Positions 8,175-17,061 of a stretch of DNA of 64,000 bases are shown here, piece after piece. The stretch is from contig CAZQJC010000239.1 of the NCBI GenBank assembly GCA_964593795.1, positions 1 through 64,000 of the forward strand. The letters are read 5' to 3'. The notes beneath the pieces are model-generated. The model did not search any database. It saw nothing but the letters and a program-made list of their open reading frames with translations, and was not told the origin of the DNA. The translations under genes and the position numbers were made by a program. Positions within the stretch are counted from its first letter, which is position 1. Each line of letters opens with the position of its first letter. Source of the DNA: JAHFDS01 sp964593795 (lineage in GTDB: Bacteria; Myxococcota_A; Polyangia; JAHFDS01).

Positions 8175-8265
8175 GCCTGGCTACCGCAGCACGCGCACGT
8201 GGCAGACGTGGCTCCATCCACCGCTCGGCGCCGGATCGAGGACCACCACCTCGATTGTACGCGGG

Positions 8266-8364
8266 GAGGCGAGGGCAGCGAACCGCAAGGGCGTAGCGAG
8301 CAGCGCGAGCGAAGACGCAGGGAGGGGGGCCCAGTTGGGCTTCGCCCAACTGGGGGAGGGGCAG
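8266..8364 (+). repeat. Dispersed intergenic repeat, copy 1
   Basis: Lies in the 260-bp gap between the phosphoesterase and a small membrane protein. It starts GAGGCGAG and contains a perfect hairpin of 11-bp arms (8330-8354, CCCAGTTGGGC with loop TTC). About 60 of its first 67 bases match, in reverse complement, 60692-60758, and the arm next to GGGGGAGGGGCAG also matches. A second hairpin (GCCGCC-GAA-GGCGGC, 8373-8387) follows. No gene is apparent in the gap. Confidence 0.8.
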
Positions 8365-8434
8365 TCGTGCGTGCCGCCGAAGGCGGCCGAACAAGGCAGC
8401 TTGGTGGCCGCCTTCCGAGGCGTCCACACGTAAA

Positions 8435-8779
8435 TCAGCTCCGGAAGGCGCCGATCGCGACCAGCACGCAGCCGAGGCAGGTCACGAGGAAGCCTGCCGC
8501 GCCGAGCCAGAACCAGGGCATCACGCTCCGCCGATCGCGCGCCTCGAGGCGCGGGTGGAGCTTGAGCGGCGCGACCCACCAGCGCGGCGGGAGCGGCCCC
8601 CGCGGACGCAGGCGCCGGTAGAGCGCCAGGTGATAGAGGACGCCGGTCGGCACGCCGAGCAACATGCCCGCGACGACCATGATCGCGCCGCCGATGAGCA
8701 CCGTGTCGCCGGGCACGAGCCGCACGAACGCCACGGTCGCGAGCGCGCCGACGACGAGGACGAAGAAGCCGATCTCCAC
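8435..8779 (-). CDS. Small membrane protein
   Basis: 114 aa, GTG start 12 bp after the stop of the ferritin-like gene, so likely co-transcribed. Two N-terminal transmembrane helices (residues 3-18 and 28-50) and a C-terminal one (about 90-112) flank a basic loop. It resembles no family I can name. Confidence 0.6.
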   Translation of the reverse strand: MEIGFFVLVVGALATVAFVRLVPGDTVLIGGAIMVVAGMLLGVPTGVLYHLALYRRLRPRGPLPPRWWVAPLKLHPRLEARDRRSVMPWFWLGAAGFLVTCLGCVLVAIGAFRS

Positions 8780-8791
8780 CGCGTCAGGTTC

Positions 8792-9682
8792 TCAGGCGGC
8801 CTCGGCCTCGGTCTCGTCCTTGGCCGGAAGCGGCCTCGTCACGAGCGGATCGGCCAGGTACGTGTCCGTGAGGCGCCGCGGCTTGGGCCAGATGGGCAGC
8901 AGGCGCACCGGCAGCGTCAAGAGGCGCACGAGGCCCTCGAGCGCCTTGCCGCCGTACGCCTCGGCCACGAGCGCGGCGCGCGCACCGGCGCCGAGCTCCG
9001 CGAGCGGCCGGTCGAGCAGGCCAATGCGGCGCATGCGCAGCTCCGCACAGCGGTTCGTGTGCGCGAGGAACGCCGGCAGGTGCTGCAGCACCTCGTGGTC
9101 CGCGGGCAGGCGCGTCTGCATGAAGCGCGCGAGCCTTGTGACCGCCCACATCGACACGAGCGACAGGCCGAGGAGGCGCCGGCGCAGCCAGGGCTTGCCC
9201 TCGATCGCCTTTCTCGTCTGCGCCTCACCGAAGGCGACGTGGCGCTCCTCCTGCTTGACCGCGCGCCTCATGATGTCGACCGACGGCTGGTGATCGAGCG
9301 TGTCGATGAGCGCGTAGAACGCCATCAGGACGAAGCCCTCGCCGGCGGCCATCTCGAGCGCGACGTGCTCGGCCCACGAGCCGCCCATCATGCCGGTGGA
9401 GAGGAAGCGCACGAGCCCGTGCGCGGGCCGCGGCGCGAGGCCCAGCATGGCCATGATGCGCAGGAAGTTGTCGACGTGCTGCAGCTCCTCGACGCTCTGG
9501 CGCGCGAGGAAGCGCGCCGCCTCGAGGTCCGGCGCGCCGTAGAGCCAGTGCCCCACCTGGATGCCGGTGATCTCTCCGTAGAGGAACTGGTTCATCGCCC
9601 ACTCCAGGAACGCGCGGTCGCGCTCGGGGCGCAGGCGGGCCCCGCCGAAGTCGAACGTCATTTCTTCGCGGGAAAGGAGCAT
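8792..9682 (-). CDS. Ferritin-like di-iron domain protein
   Basis: 296 aa. The di-iron ligands of a four-helix bundle can be read: Glu37 (FLYGEITG), ExxH at Glu66/His69 (EELQHV), Glu110 or Glu115 (LEMAAGEGF) and ExxH at Glu145/His148 (QEERHVAFGE). It is longer than ferritins, with a C-terminal helical extension of over 100 residues. A di-iron oxidase or oxygenase role is possible; the substrate is unknown. The start was chosen for GGAGGG 6 nt upstream. A later Met (MTFDF, 9661) has no Shine-Dalgarno. A small membrane protein follows in the same operon, and a membrane protein gene is divergent. Confidence 0.75.
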   Translation of the reverse strand: MLLSREEMTFDFGGARLRPERDRAFLEWAMNQFLYGEITGIQVGHWLYGAPDLEAARFLARQSVEELQHVDNFLRIMAMLGLAPRPAHGLVRFLSTGMMGGSWAEHVALEMAAGEGFVLMAFYALIDTLDHQPSVDIMRRAVKQEERHVAFGEAQTRKAIEGKPWLRRRLLGLSLVSMWAVTRLARFMQTRLPADHEVLQHLPAFLAHTNRCAELRMRRIGLLDRPLAELGAGARAALVAEAYGGKALEGLVRLLTLPVRLLPIWPKPRRLTDTYLADPLVTRPLPAKDETEAEAA

Positions 9683-9756
9683 GTGGACCCTCCACCCACA
9701 GCGTAGCCGATTCGCGGGAGGGCGACACCGTGGTGCGGATCCCTCTTTTCGCTGGG

Positions 9757-9784
9757 CTCGACGGACGCGCGCGTTCGCTATACT
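9757..9784 (+). promoter_or_regulatory. Promoter of the membrane-protein gene
   Basis: TATACT (9779-9784) is a good -10; CTCGAC (9757-9762) 16 bp upstream is a weak -35. The leader to the ATG at 9813 would be about 20 nt. Confidence 0.45.
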
Positions 9785-9812
9785 CGAGTTGCGCACACGC
9801 GCTGGTGAGTCG

Positions 9813-10541
9813 ATGAGCCGTCCGCAGCGTTCCCTGGACCTCGCGCCTCCTCCGTCCCGGCTGAGCGGGCGGGTCCGGCCCCTCATGTGGGCGCACTACG
9901 CGCTCACGCGAGACCGCCGCATGCGCCGCATGTGGAAGCGCCGCGTCGACGCGATCGAGCAGGCCGAGGCGGTCGAGGACGCGCCGACCGAGCGCGAGAA
10001 GCGCCTGCTCGCGCACGGCGCCGTGTGGCGTCACGTGCGGCGCACCGGCAAGCGCGGCGTGCGCTTCGGGCTCGTGCTGTCCGCCATCTGGATGGCGTGG
10101 CTGCTGCCCACGTACATGTTCGGCCACGGCTTCGGCCTGTGGGCGCTCGCGTTCCTGCTCCCGGTCCCGATCGCGATGCGCCTCGGCCGTCGAATGTGGG
10201 AGTCGGCCGCGCTCGAGGGCATGCGCCACTTCGGCGAGACGCCGACGCCGTCGGAGCGCGCCGCCACGCTCGTGCGCTCCGCGATGGGCAGCTTCGGCGC
10301 CGGCTTCTCGTTCGCCTTCCACCTCGTGTTCTTGCAGGGCCTCTTGACCTGGTTCATGACGCCCGCGCCGACGCTCGGTATCGAGGTCGGGCTCGACCTC
10401 ATGGCGGGCCTGACCGCCGGGATGCTCTGCGGCGGCGCGTCGATGATGCTCGCGCCCTCGGTGGCGCCGCAGGTCAAGTCGTCGCAGCTCCCCTACCTGC
10501 GCCTCGAGGCGCAGGCCGAGCGCCTGCTGCCCGAGGGGTAG
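9813..10541 (+). CDS. Hypothetical membrane protein
   Basis: 242 aa. After a basic cytoplasmic N-terminal part of about 85 residues come two hydrophobic hairpins: GLVLSAIWMAWLLPTYMFG with FGLWALAFLLPVPIAM, and FSFAFHLVFLQGLLTWFM with a Gly/Met-rich segment ending ASMMLAPSV. I do not recognise the family. It is divergent from the ferritin-like gene and convergent with the amidohydrolase gene. Confidence 0.65.
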   Translation: MSRPQRSLDLAPPPSRLSGRVRPLMWAHYALTRDRRMRRMWKRRVDAIEQAEAVEDAPTEREKRLLAHGAVWRHVRRTGKRGVRFGLVLSAIWMAWLLPTYMFGHGFGLWALAFLLPVPIAMRLGRRMWESAALEGMRHFGETPTPSERAATLVRSAMGSFGAGFSFAFHLVFLQGLLTWFMTPAPTLGIEVGLDLMAGLTAGMLCGGASMMLAPSVAPQVKSSQLPYLRLEAQAERLLPEG

Positions 10542-10547
10542 CCCGCG

Positions 10548-12242
10548 TCAGCCCCTTGGGAGCCGGCCGTACCGCAGCTCCCCGCCGATGAGCGTGGCGC
10601 GCACTCGGGCGGTCGCAAGGCTCCCCACGGACAGCGGCCCGTCGAGCACCACCAGGTCTGCGCGCTTGCCCACCTCGAGCGTGCCGCAGCGATCCAGGCA
10701 GCCGAGCACCCGGGCGGCGGTGCGCGTGTACATGGTGAGCGCCTCGTCGAGCGCGATGCGTTGATCGGGCTCGTGGACGCGCCCCGCGCGCGTCAGGCGC
10801 GTCACGGCCGTGCGCACGCCGTCGAGGGGATCGAAGCCCGCGCCGGGGTGATCGGAGCTCCCCGCGACGGTGACGCCCGCGTCGAGGAGCCAACGCAAGG
10901 GTTTGGTCCGCAGCCCCACGATGGACGGCGCGTCGCCGATGGCCGGGATGCTGAGGAAGTGCGGCTGCGCGATCACGGCGGCGCCGCTGTCCGCGATCCG
11001 CGCGACGAGCGTGGGATCGAGGAACATGGCGTGCTCGAGGCGCGGCATTCCCGCGTGAGCGAGGTCGGCCCCGGCCTCGCGGAAGGCGTCGAGGGCGACG
11101 TCGACGGCCGCGTTGCCCGCAGCGTGGATCGCGATCGCGAAGCCGCGCGAGGTCGCGGCCCGCACGATCTCGTCGGCCTGGCCGCGCGCGCAGAGCGTGA
11201 TGCCGGTGCGGATCTGCGCGCCGAGGCGCGGGCTCACCGACATCGCGGCGCGCAGCGGGTCGAGCGAGCCTCGCGCGAGCGAGCGGCCGATCGCCCGCAT
11301 CACGGTTCCTGCCATCTGTAGCCAGCCGAGGCACATCGCGCACGATTGCCCGCCGTCGAACACCAGCTTGAGCGGCCCCACGCTGAGAGGGCCGTCCTCG
11401 TCGCCGGTGGCGCGCCCGTCGAGCGCGTCGAAGGGCAGCTCGAGGAATCCGCCGGTCGACACGGGCATCAGCACGGTGGGCAAGACGAGGCGCCCGCGGT
11501 GCGCCGCCTCACGGTAGAGGGCGGCGAGGTCCCCCGGCACCGCTGCGTCCACGACGCGCGTGATGCCGACGGCCACGAGCGCGCGCTGGTGCTCGACGAG
11601 CCGGTCGAGGAAGCCCTCGCCGTCGCGCGCCACGACGCTCGCGCGTGCCAGGGACTCGACGCGGCTCATGCCGCGCTCGATGAGCAGGCCATCGGGGGCG
11701 CCGCCGCGGCCGCGCGAGATGGCTCCGCCGGCCGGATCGGGCGTGTGCGCGCCGATGCCCGCGAGCTCGAGCGCGCGACTGTTGGCCAGCACCCGGTGGC
11801 AGGTGTAGTGGAGCGCCATGAGGGGGCGATCGGGCACCGCGGCGTCGAGCTCGGCCAAGGTCGGCGGACGCCGCTCCGAGAGCAGCGACTCATCCCAGCC
11901 GCGCGCCACGAGCCAGCGTTCGTCGTCCAGCGTGGCTGCGGCCCGTGCGAGCGCGCCTTGCAAGCTCGCGACGTCGGTGACGGTGGGCGGCGCGAGCTGC
12001 ACGAGCCCTCCGTAGAGCACGGAGAGGGCAGGGTGCTGGTGCGTGTCGATGAACCCCGGCAGCACCGTCGCGCCGCCGAGGTCATGGCGCTCCGCGTCGG
12101 GACCCGCGAGCTCGAGCACGCGGGCGCGCGTCCCCACCGCGACGATCCGCCCGTCCGCGAGGGCGATCGCCTCGGCGCGCTGGTCCCGCTCGTCGAGGCA
12201 GCGCACGTCGGCCCCGAGGAGGATGCAGGTCCGCGCGGTCAT
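10548..12242 (-). CDS. Amidohydrolase family protein (YtcJ-like)
   Basis: 564 aa. The metal-binding HxH is at GFIDTHQH (His68, His70). Further expected ligands appear in AIHAAGN, LEHAMFLD and AGSSDHPGAGFDPLDGVRTA, and the C-terminal beta-sandwich ends with KRADLVVLDG. This order is that of YtcJ/NfdA-type amidohydrolases, often N-substituted formamide deformylases; the real substrate is unknown. The start at MTARTCILLG is supported by TACCGT 6 nt upstream. Confidence 0.85.
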   Translation of the reverse strand: MTARTCILLGADVRCLDERDQRAEAIALADGRIVAVGTRARVLELAGPDAERHDLGGATVLPGFIDTHQHPALSVLYGGLVQLAPPTVTDVASLQGALARAAATLDDERWLVARGWDESLLSERRPPTLAELDAAVPDRPLMALHYTCHRVLANSRALELAGIGAHTPDPAGGAISRGRGGAPDGLLIERGMSRVESLARASVVARDGEGFLDRLVEHQRALVAVGITRVVDAAVPGDLAALYREAAHRGRLVLPTVLMPVSTGGFLELPFDALDGRATGDEDGPLSVGPLKLVFDGGQSCAMCLGWLQMAGTVMRAIGRSLARGSLDPLRAAMSVSPRLGAQIRTGITLCARGQADEIVRAATSRGFAIAIHAAGNAAVDVALDAFREAGADLAHAGMPRLEHAMFLDPTLVARIADSGAAVIAQPHFLSIPAIGDAPSIVGLRTKPLRWLLDAGVTVAGSSDHPGAGFDPLDGVRTAVTRLTRAGRVHEPDQRIALDEALTMYTRTAARVLGCLDRCGTLEVGKRADLVVLDGPLSVGSLATARVRATLIGGELRYGRLPRG

Positions 12243-12248
12243 CGCTCC

Positions 12249-12254
12249 ACGGTA
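12249..12254 (-). promoter_or_regulatory. -10 element of the amidohydrolase gene
   Basis: TACCGT on the minus strand ends 6 nt before the ATG, again at leaderless spacing. Confidence 0.4.
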
Positions 12255-12285
12255 CCGCGCGGGCCGGCGGCCGGCCGGGCGGCGT

Positions 12286-12441
12286 TCAAGGCTTGACCAC
12301 GAGGCCTCCCCAGCCGCTCGCGTCGCGCGCCGCCGCTTCGCGCCGGCACAGCGCACGGCTCCCCGCTCCATCCGCCGCCAGCCCGTGCTTCTCGCACCGG
12401 GACCTGCTGCCTCCGCCCCCCCCCAACCGGATCAGCTTCAC
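12286..12441 (-). CDS. Small Cys-containing protein (51 aa)
   Basis: Not a long frame, but it begins at a GTG with AAGGT 8 nt upstream, 42 bp after the helicase stop and on the same strand. It contains CEKHGLAADGAGSRALCRRE (residues 16-35), a pattern like the C-HGL(A)-x(n)-CxLCRR motif I associate with small metal-binding or redox segments in deltaproteobacterial proteins. A run of nine C bases at 12416-12424 encodes its Gly stretch and could slip. Family and function are unknown; it might be a relic. Confidence 0.45.
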   Translation of the reverse strand: MKLIRLGGGGGSRSRCEKHGLAADGAGSRALCRREAAARDASGWGGLVVKP

Positions 12442-12483
12442 GCCGGCACCTTCCCGCTGCAAGCGAGACGCGCCTCGGATCGC

Positions 12484-14541
12484 CTACCGCCAGAGCTCTC
12501 TCAACCGCTCGCGCACGTCGGCGGCGCTCGTGGTGCCGCGCGCGGGGCTGTCATCGTCGGGCTCGCTGCCCGCCGGCGTGATCTGCTCGAAGGCCTCGAG
12601 GACGTCGCGCTCGAGGAACCGCGTGCGCTGCGCGTAGCCGTGCGCGTCGCCGCCGAAGCCGCGCGCGCCCGGCGGGCGGGTGTAGTAGCGGAGCGGGAAC
12701 GTCACCGAGAGGTGGTCGCGCGCCCGCGTGAGCGCCACGTAGAAGAGGCGCAGCTCCTCGTCGATCTCCTCGGGCCGGCCGGTCGCCAGATCGCTCGGGA
12801 TGTTGCCGTCGGCGGCGTGGATCACGTAGACGGCGTCCCACTCGAGGCCCTTGGCCGAGTGGATGGTCGAGAGCACGAGGTGATCGTCGTCGAGCTTCGG
12901 CGGGCCCGCGAGGTCCTGCGTGGAATTCGGCGGATCGAGCGCGATCTCGGCGAGGAACGTCTTGCGATCCGGGTAGCGCGCGGCGAGGACCTCGAGCGTC
13001 TCGAGATCGCGCAGGCGCGCCGCGGCGTCGTCGTGCTTGTCCTCGCAGATCGGCGCGTAGAACTCGCGCACCGCGTGGATCTGCGCACCCAGCTCGCTCG
13101 TGCGACCGAGCTGCCCCTGCAGCGAGAGGAAGTCGCGCCAGCGCTCGCCCATCGGCAGGTCCGGCGTCCACGCGGCGACGCCGCCCGCCTCCAGCCGCTC
13201 GAGCGCGGCCCGGCAGCGCTTGCCGCCGACGCCGGGCAGGAGGAGCAGCGTGCGCGTCGCGGCCACGACGTCCCGCGGGTTCTCCGCGAGGCGCAGGAAC
13301 GCCAGGAGGTCCTTGACGTGCGCCGCCTCGACGAACTTCAGGCCCCCGTACTTGTGGAACGGGATGCCGCGCCGGCCGAGCTCGAGCTCGAGCGCCGTCG
13401 AGTGGTGAGACGCGCGGAACAGCACCGCCTGGGCGTGCAGGGCCGTGCCCGCGTCGTGCCGCTCGAGGATGCGCGCGATGACCCAGTCGGTCTGCGCGTC
13501 CTCGTCGGCGCACGTCACCACCTGCGGCCGCTGGCCGGGCCCGCGCGCCGACCACAGCGTCTTCTCGTGGCGCTCGCGCGCCCGCGCGATCACGCGGTTC
13601 GTGGCGTCGACGATCGCCTGCCCCGAGCGGTAGCTCTGCTCGAGCGCGAGCACGCGCGTCCCGGGGAAGGTGGCCGGGAAGTCGAGGATGTTGCGCACGG
13701 TCGCCGCGCGGAACGAGTAGATCGACTGCGCGTCGTCGCCCACGGCGGTCAGGCCCGCGCCCTCGGGCCGCAGTCGCTCGAGGATCTCGGCCTGCAGCGC
13801 GTTCGTGTCCTGGTACTCGTCGACGAGCACGCAGTCGAAGCGCCCCGCGATGTCCTTGCCCGCGAGCGGATCGTCGAGGAGGGCGCGCCAGAAGAGGAGC
13901 AGGTCGTCGTAGTCGAGCACTCCCTGCGCCTGCTTCCGATCCACGTACGCCGAGAACAGCTCGCGCAGGGCATCGAGGTGCGGGCGGCACCACGGGTAGT
14001 GCGCCTCGACGAGTGCGTCCAGCCGCATGCGTGCGTTGACGCTGCGGCTGTAGACGTCCATCAGCGTCCCCTTCTTGGGGAAGCGCCCCCCGCTCTTGGA
14101 GGCGCCGTCCTCCCCGAGGCCGAGGCCCCGCCGCACGACGTCGAGGAGATCCTCGGCGTCCGCGCGGTCGTGGATGGAGAAGTCGCTGGGCAGGCCGAGC
14201 GCCTCGGCGTGACGCCGCAGGAGCCGCGCCGCGATCGCGTGGAACGTTCCGCCCCAGACGCGGTCGGCGGCGCTCGCGCCGAGCCCCGCGCGCCGCAGGA
14301 TGCCGTCGGTGCGGCGCAGGAGCTCACCAGCGGCGCGCCGCGTGAAGGTCAGGAGCAGGACGCGGCCCGGCGCCGTGCCGGTCGCGATGAGGTATGCGAC
14401 CCGGTGCGCGAGCGTGGTGGTCTTCCCCGTGCCCGCGCCCGCCACGATGAGGAGCGGCGAGTCCCCGTGCGTGGCCGCGCGGCGCTGCTCCGGGTTGAGC
14501 GCGCCGAGCGCCTGCTCGACCGCTGCCGAGGAAACCTCCAT
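12484..14541 (-). CDS. UvrD/PcrA/Rep-type DNA helicase
   Basis: 685 aa superfamily 1A helicase moving 3'-5' on DNA. Seen: Q motif LNPEQRRAA, Walker A GAGTGKT (35-41), motif Ia TFTRRAAGELLRR, Walker B VDEYQDTN, motif III GDDAQSIYSFR, motif IV LEQSYRSG, motif V STIHSAKGLEWDAVYVI and motif VI LFYVALTRARDHL. It is shorter than UvrD and PcrA (about 720-740 aa) and lacks their basic C-terminal tail, so it may be a paralogue. It follows the anchored protein gene by 34 bp but has its own -10 at leaderless spacing. Confidence 0.88.
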   Translation of the reverse strand: MEVSSAAVEQALGALNPEQRRAATHGDSPLLIVAGAGTGKTTTLAHRVAYLIATGTAPGRVLLLTFTRRAAGELLRRTDGILRRAGLGASAADRVWGGTFHAIAARLLRRHAEALGLPSDFSIHDRADAEDLLDVVRRGLGLGEDGASKSGGRFPKKGTLMDVYSRSVNARMRLDALVEAHYPWCRPHLDALRELFSAYVDRKQAQGVLDYDDLLLFWRALLDDPLAGKDIAGRFDCVLVDEYQDTNALQAEILERLRPEGAGLTAVGDDAQSIYSFRAATVRNILDFPATFPGTRVLALEQSYRSGQAIVDATNRVIARARERHEKTLWSARGPGQRPQVVTCADEDAQTDWVIARILERHDAGTALHAQAVLFRASHHSTALELELGRRGIPFHKYGGLKFVEAAHVKDLLAFLRLAENPRDVVAATRTLLLLPGVGGKRCRAALERLEAGGVAAWTPDLPMGERWRDFLSLQGQLGRTSELGAQIHAVREFYAPICEDKHDDAAARLRDLETLEVLAARYPDRKTFLAEIALDPPNSTQDLAGPPKLDDDHLVLSTIHSAKGLEWDAVYVIHAADGNIPSDLATGRPEEIDEELRLFYVALTRARDHLSVTFPLRYYTRPPGARGFGGDAHGYAQRTRFLERDVLEAFEQITPAGSEPDDDSPARGTTSAADVRERLRELWR

Positions 14542-14548
14542 CTTCGGG

Positions 14549-14554
14549 AGCCTA
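14549..14554 (-). promoter_or_regulatory. -10 element of the UvrD-like helicase gene
   Basis: TAGGCT on the minus strand ends 7 nt before the ATG. The 34-bp gap to the upstream gene also leaves room for readthrough. Confidence 0.45.
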
Positions 14555-14575
14555 GCAGGAGGCCGTGACAGCCGT

Positions 14576-16375
14576 TCAGTCCTCCTCGTCGTCGTCCTCC
14601 TCCTGTGGCGCCGGCGCCTGCCCGGGCGGAAGGATGCCCATCGGCCCCGACAGGTCGGCCTTGCCGCGGGCCGCCTCCATGTATCCGACCACGCCGCCCG
14701 CGACGAGGGCGCCCCAGATGGTCGCGAAGGGGCCCGGGCCGCCGCCGACGTAGAAGAGCCCGTGGTCGTCGAGGCGCAGCGCGTAAGCGAGGAGCGGGTC
14801 CTTCTCGAGGGCGGCGAAGAGGCCGCCGCCGATCATGCTCGCGCCGGGGGCGAGCCGGGCGAGGGCCACGAGCGGGCCCGTGTCCACGAGCTGGCCCACC
14901 ACCACGTCGCCGTCGAGCGCGTCGGCCACGGGCGCGCCGCGCAGGGTCTCGGCGGTGGGGCGCTCGAGCGCGACCTCGAGCGCGCTCTCGCTCGGCGCGA
15001 ACAGCAGGAGATCCTGCTCGCGCGCGATCACGATCGTCAGTCCCTCGATCGTGAGCTTGTACCCCTTGCGCCCGCGCACGGTCACCGGCTGCGCCGCCGG
15101 CTCGCCCTGCTTCGCGAGGTGCTCGAGCATCCGCGGCAGCATCCCGTCGAGCTTGGCGCGGTCGCGCACGGACAGCGCCGCGATCCAGCCGAGCGCGCCC
15201 GGTCCGGCCATGCTCGCGGGCACCACCGTGTTCAGGTCCACTGCCACCACCGACTGTCCGCCGAACGCGCTCTGGATCTCGTCCCAGGAGGTGCCGAACG
15301 CCTCGGCGAGCTTGTTCCGCGCCTCCAGGATGCGCGCCGTGTCGATGCCGAGCCCGGGGGGCACGAGCTGCGCGAGGCCATCCCAGAGCGTCGGCAGGTG
15401 CGCGGAGAAGCGGTACGCTGCCCAGCCCCGCTTCGGCAGGAGCTGCGAGAACGTCGTGCGGTTCTTGTCGCGCGGGAAGAGCTGCGCGAGGAGCCTGCCG
15501 CCCTCGGCCGTGGCCACGAGGCGCGCGCCGGTGCGCGTCGGCGCGCCGAACGAGGCGAACGCCGGGAAGCGCGCGCGGTAGTAGTCGAGCGCCTGGCGCA
15601 CCTGTGGGGGCGCCTCGGGGAGCCGATCCAGGAGCGGCCCCATGGCGGCGAGCTGCACGTAGAACGCGCCGAGCGTCGGCTGCGCGCCGGCCGGCGAGTC
15701 GGAGAGGGCCGTCTTGAAGTCGGCGGAGGCGGCGAGGCTCGGCCCCGTGCCCGCGCAGAAGGCCTCGAAGCCGGGGCGGAGCTCCGTGGCGGCGGCGTCG
15801 TCGAGGTCGGGCGCGACGAGCGCGTCGTACGCGCCCCGCTTGCACAGCAGGCCCAGGCGGCCCTGGACCTTGACGGTCGCGACCGGGCCCGCGCCGAGCT
15901 CGATCTTGCCGCCCAGCCGCGCCTCGGCCCACACGCGGAGCTTCTCGCGGTCGGTGACCTTGAAGAGGAGCGCCGGCACCACGGTGCGCTCGGCGCCCTT
16001 CTTCGTCACGAGCCGCGCATCCACGACGACCCCGCCCTCGAGCTCGGTGGAAAGGCCGATCCCGCGCCAGCCGTCGGGCGTGCCCGGGTCGAAGCCGAGG
16101 AGCTCCTTGCGGCCCGCGGGTTCGCGCAGCTTGCCGGCCTCGGGGATCGCGGTGAGGAGCTCGCCCGACGAGGCGAGCACCTCGGTGAATCGCCGGGGTG
16201 CGTCGTCGAGCTGGAACGCGAGGACGAAGAGCGTGTTCGCGCCGTCGAGCGCCGCGGCGAGGCGCGGGCCCGCGCCTCCACCGGCTTCCCCGGCGGGCCC
16301 CTTGAAGTGGAGGGCGGCGAACACGGCCGCAGCGAGGACGCCGAGGGCCACGAGGGGCAGGAGGACGCGCTTCAC
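14576..16375 (-). CDS. Membrane-anchored hypothetical protein, DUF3352-like
   Basis: 599 aa, GTG start. An N-terminal transmembrane anchor (VLLPLVALGVLAAAVFAALHF) is followed by a long periplasmic region that begins LAAALDGANTLFVLAFQLDD, similar in layout to DUF3352 proteins. A hydrophobic segment near the end (FATIWGALVAGGVVGYM) precedes a Pro-rich tail ending EEDDDEED. No catalytic motif is visible. The start follows TATCCT by 6 nt. DUF membership is tentative. Confidence 0.65.
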   Translation of the reverse strand: MKRVLLPLVALGVLAAAVFAALHFKGPAGEAGGGAGPRLAAALDGANTLFVLAFQLDDAPRRFTEVLASSGELLTAIPEAGKLREPAGRKELLGFDPGTPDGWRGIGLSTELEGGVVVDARLVTKKGAERTVVPALLFKVTDREKLRVWAEARLGGKIELGAGPVATVKVQGRLGLLCKRGAYDALVAPDLDDAAATELRPGFEAFCAGTGPSLAASADFKTALSDSPAGAQPTLGAFYVQLAAMGPLLDRLPEAPPQVRQALDYYRARFPAFASFGAPTRTGARLVATAEGGRLLAQLFPRDKNRTTFSQLLPKRGWAAYRFSAHLPTLWDGLAQLVPPGLGIDTARILEARNKLAEAFGTSWDEIQSAFGGQSVVAVDLNTVVPASMAGPGALGWIAALSVRDRAKLDGMLPRMLEHLAKQGEPAAQPVTVRGRKGYKLTIEGLTIVIAREQDLLLFAPSESALEVALERPTAETLRGAPVADALDGDVVVGQLVDTGPLVALARLAPGASMIGGGLFAALEKDPLLAYALRLDDHGLFYVGGGPGPFATIWGALVAGGVVGYMEAARGKADLSGPMGILPPGQAPAPQEEDDDEED

Positions 16376-16381
16376 GCGCGG

Positions 16382-16387
16382 AGGATA
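16382..16387 (-). promoter_or_regulatory. -10 element of the DUF3352-like gene
   Basis: TATCCT on the minus strand ends 6 nt before the GTG start. Confidence 0.45.
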
Positions 16388-16440
16388 GCCGCATCCGGCC
16401 CGCCCTTGTGCCGCTCGGTGGACGGTGCGAACGTGAGCGC

Positions 16441-17058
16441 ATGAGCCAGCCGGTGGTGCACTTCTGGTACGACTTCTCGAGCCCGTTCGCATACCTCGGC
16501 TCGACGCAGATCGAGCAGGTCGCCGAGCGGACGGGCGCGCGCGTGGTGTGGCGGCCGATGCTGCTCGGCGCGCTCTTCAAGCAGGTGGGCTCTCCCGAGG
16601 TACCGCTCGCGTCGATGCCGCCCGCCAAGCAGCGCTACGTCTCGCAGGACCTCAAGGCGTGGGCCGCACACCACGGCGTGCCGCTCAAGTGGCCCTCGCG
16701 CTTCCCGACGCGCAGCGTGACCGCGCTGCGGCTCGCGCTCCTGGCGGGGGATCGCATCGGGCCGCTCTCGCACGTGCTCTTCCGGACGTACTGGGTCGAG
16801 GACGGGGACCTGACGGACGAGGCGACGCTCGAGCGCAAGTGCGCGCAGGTCGGGCTCGACGGCAAGCACCTGCTCGCGCGCACCAAGGACGGAGACGTCA
16901 AGGAGCGGCTCGCGAGCGAGACCGCCGAGGCGGCGAAGGCGGGTGTCTTCGGCGCGCCGACGTGCATCGTCAAGCGCGAGACCGGCGACTATCTCTTCTG
17001 GGGGCAGGACCGCCTCGTGCTGGTCGAGCGCGCGCTCGCCGGCTGGCGCCCCTGGTGA
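16441..17058 (+). CDS. DsbA-family protein, 2-hydroxychromene-2-carboxylate isomerase-like
   Basis: 205 aa. The thioredoxin-like N-terminus reads VVHFWYDFSSPFAYLGSTQI, with the SPFAYL of HCCA isomerases (NahD, GST kappa group) in place of a CxxC. The cis-Pro region is GVFGAPTCIV and the C-terminal helix follows FWGQDRL. The family isomerises aromatic ring-fission intermediates with glutathione; here the true substrate is unknown. The SDR gene starts 3 bp after the stop, so the two are probably one operon. Confidence 0.85.
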   Translation: MSQPVVHFWYDFSSPFAYLGSTQIEQVAERTGARVVWRPMLLGALFKQVGSPEVPLASMPPAKQRYVSQDLKAWAAHHGVPLKWPSRFPTRSVTALRLALLAGDRIGPLSHVLFRTYWVEDGDLTDEATLERKCAQVGLDGKHLLARTKDGDVKERLASETAEAAKAGVFGAPTCIVKRETGDYLFWGQDRLVLVERALAGWRPW

Positions 17059-17061
17059 ATC

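Noticed and set aside
12293..14568. Plus-strand 841-codon frame across the helicase
   Set aside because: Antisense shadow of a protein with all SF1 helicase motifs.
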